This document shows, in pieces, positions 63,265 to 64,000 of a stretch of DNA of 64,000 nt (position 1 is the stretch's first letter; the number at the start of each line of letters is the position of its first letter). The stretch covers positions 310,001 through 374,000 of the forward strand of contig NZ_STFF01000006.1 of NCBI RefSeq assembly GCF_004834005.1. The letters are read 5' to 3'. The notes beneath the pieces are model-generated. The model did no database searches. It had not been told where the DNA came from and worked only from the letters and a program-made list of their open reading frames with translations. The translations under genes were made by a program, and so were the position numbers. The stretch is from Niastella caeni (GTDB lineage Bacteria; Bacteroidota; Bacteroidia; Chitinophagales; Chitinophagaceae).

Positions 63265-64000
63265 ATGAGACTTAATAAAACTAAATATACAACAGTAGTA
63301 GCCAGGTGGAATCTGAAAAACCGCTTTGTCCTGGCCTTTTTTCACGGCCTGCTCGTGGCAACCCTCTTTTACACAGCCATTGAGTCGCATTATGAATCTT
63401 CCCTGTACGAGCAAATAGTTTCCACCATTAACTCGGCACCAGCGGCAAAACAATCTGAAGATGCTTTTCTGGTGCAAGCCATGCACCTCACCCATCAATT
63501 GCTCAATAACCGGCAACCTTATTTTAACCGTCCATTTACCGGCATTAAAACATCGGTTTTCTATCCCACCACTTTTGACCTGGCAACTGCTAATGGAGCC
63601 TGTGGCAGTTATTCACGGGTACTGGCAAGGATTTTACAAACAGCCAATGTAAAAGTGCGTTTTGCTGAAATGGAAGTCAATGGGCAAAAAGGCGGTCACA
63701 TAGTTCTTGAAGCAAACACTTCGCATGGCTGGGTAGTATTGGATGGCTTGTATGATCTGTATTTTACAACTCCCCACGGAAAGCTGGCCAGCTTTGCTGA
63801 TGTTCAACACAACTGGCCTTATTATAAAAATCAGGTGCCACTACAGTACAACGGCGATTACCGGTATGAGGGTGTTCATTATACCAATTGGAATAAGATA
63901 CCGGTGCTGTTACCAATGGTAAAGAAAATTGCACAATGGTTACTTGGGAAAGATAGAACAGCTCAACTGTCATTACGCACCTATTTCCTGCAACCATACC
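63265..64000 (+). CDS. Transglutaminase-like protein, 5' part
   Basis: An open frame from the ATG at 63265 continues past the window end for at least 245 residues. It has one N-terminal membrane anchor (about 20-38) followed by a transglutaminase-like core with the Cys113 (GACGSYSRVLARIL), His145 (GGHIVLEA) and Asp160 (VVLDGLYD) triad in the right order. Such exported cysteine-peptidase-fold proteins act on peptides or cell-wall components. The function beyond this is unknown, and the C-terminus is missing. Confidence 0.8.
   Translation, partial: MRLNKTKYTTVVARWNLKNRFVLAFFHGLLVATLFYTAIESHYESSLYEQIVSTINSAPAAKQSEDAFLVQAMHLTHQLLNNRQPYFNRPFTGIKTSVFYPTTFDLATANGACGSYSRVLARILQTANVKVRFAEMEVNGQKGGHIVLEANTSHGWVVLDGLYDLYFTTPHGKLASFADVQHNWPYYKNQVPLQYNGDYRYEGVHYTNWNKIPVLLPMVKKIAQWLLGKDRTAQLSLRTYFLQPY

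Noticed and set aside
63169..63516. A 115-residue minus-strand ORF near the right end
   Set aside because: It overlaps the transglutaminase-like gene, whose catalytic triad is intact on the plus strand.
1..64000. tRNA, rRNA, prophage, insertion sequences
   Set aside because: No cloverleaf-like or rRNA-like sequence, no transposase, integrase or structural phage gene was recognised by eye; a covariance-model scan was not possible.

Overview
The window looks like chromosome from a saprophytic, polysaccharide-degrading Bacteroidota of the Chitinophagaceae type (a Niastella- or Chitinophaga-like organism; this placement is inference). Support comes from a SusC/SusD pair, several secreted enzymes with type IX secretion (T9SS) C-terminal tails, OprP-like and TolC-like outer-membrane proteins, Bacteroidota-style short Crp and AraC regulators, weak or absent Shine-Dalgarno sequences, and fungal cell-wall and plant-hemicellulose enzymes side by side.

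Layout. 0-2.4 kb: the end of a molybdenum hydroxylase (CO/xanthine dehydrogenase family) operon with its CoxD-like ATPase and CoxE-like VWA partner. 2.4-6.3 kb: a minus-strand di-heme cytochrome, Rieske protein and porin operon divergent from a DtxR/MntR-type metal regulator, with a DtxR-like operator between them. 6.3-10.4 kb: AraC regulator, two YceI proteins, a ring-cleaving dioxygenase and a carboxylesterase, resembling quinone/lipid stress modules. 10.4-17.6 kb: a TolC-RND-adaptor efflux operon divergent from an AraC regulator, then an MFS transporter to 18.9 kb. 19-30.3 kb: a fungal-wall locus with a two-catalytic-domain GH18 chitinase, a GH16 glucanase, a second GH18 chitinase and a metzincin protease, all with T9SS tails. 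30.5-34.1 kb: a small SHOCT membrane protein, an FAD oxidoreductase and a Crp-type regulator. 34.8-39.5 kb: SusC/SusD. 39.7-42 kb: a frameshifted adenine-type permease plus an exported nucleosidase. 42-44.8 kb: a rhamnogalacturonan lyase (PL11) with a DUF6250/YesU-like partner. 45-50.1 kb: a small DUF2622-like protein, GH89 alpha-N-acetylglucosaminidase and an LTA-synthase-like phosphotransferase. 50.1-60.6 kb: a xylan/glucuronoxylan locus (mannonate dehydratase, acetylesterase, LacI regulator with two operators, GH67 alpha-glucuronidase, SDR, GH10 xylanase, TolB-like propeller). 60.7-64 kb: a double-thioredoxin-fold protein, a NarL-type response regulator and a truncated transglutaminase-like gene.

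The genes cooperate as degradation modules. Chitinases and glucanase open fungal walls while the protease removes wall protein. GH10 and the esterase attack acetyl-glucuronoxylan, GH67 releases glucuronate, and UxuA with the SDR would carry it through fructuronate and mannonate.

The most striking unexplained structure is in the intergenic DNA. About twenty spacers hold degenerate tandem arrays with a strict 7-base period (in one case 8). Each array uses a different word family, and many consist of two halves in opposite orientation, so they can fold. They abut start codons, stop codons and operators. No protein explains them. The nearest known analogy I can name is the heptanucleotide STRR family of heterocystous cyanobacteria. 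No CRISPR array, rRNA, tRNA, transposase or phage gene was recognised.
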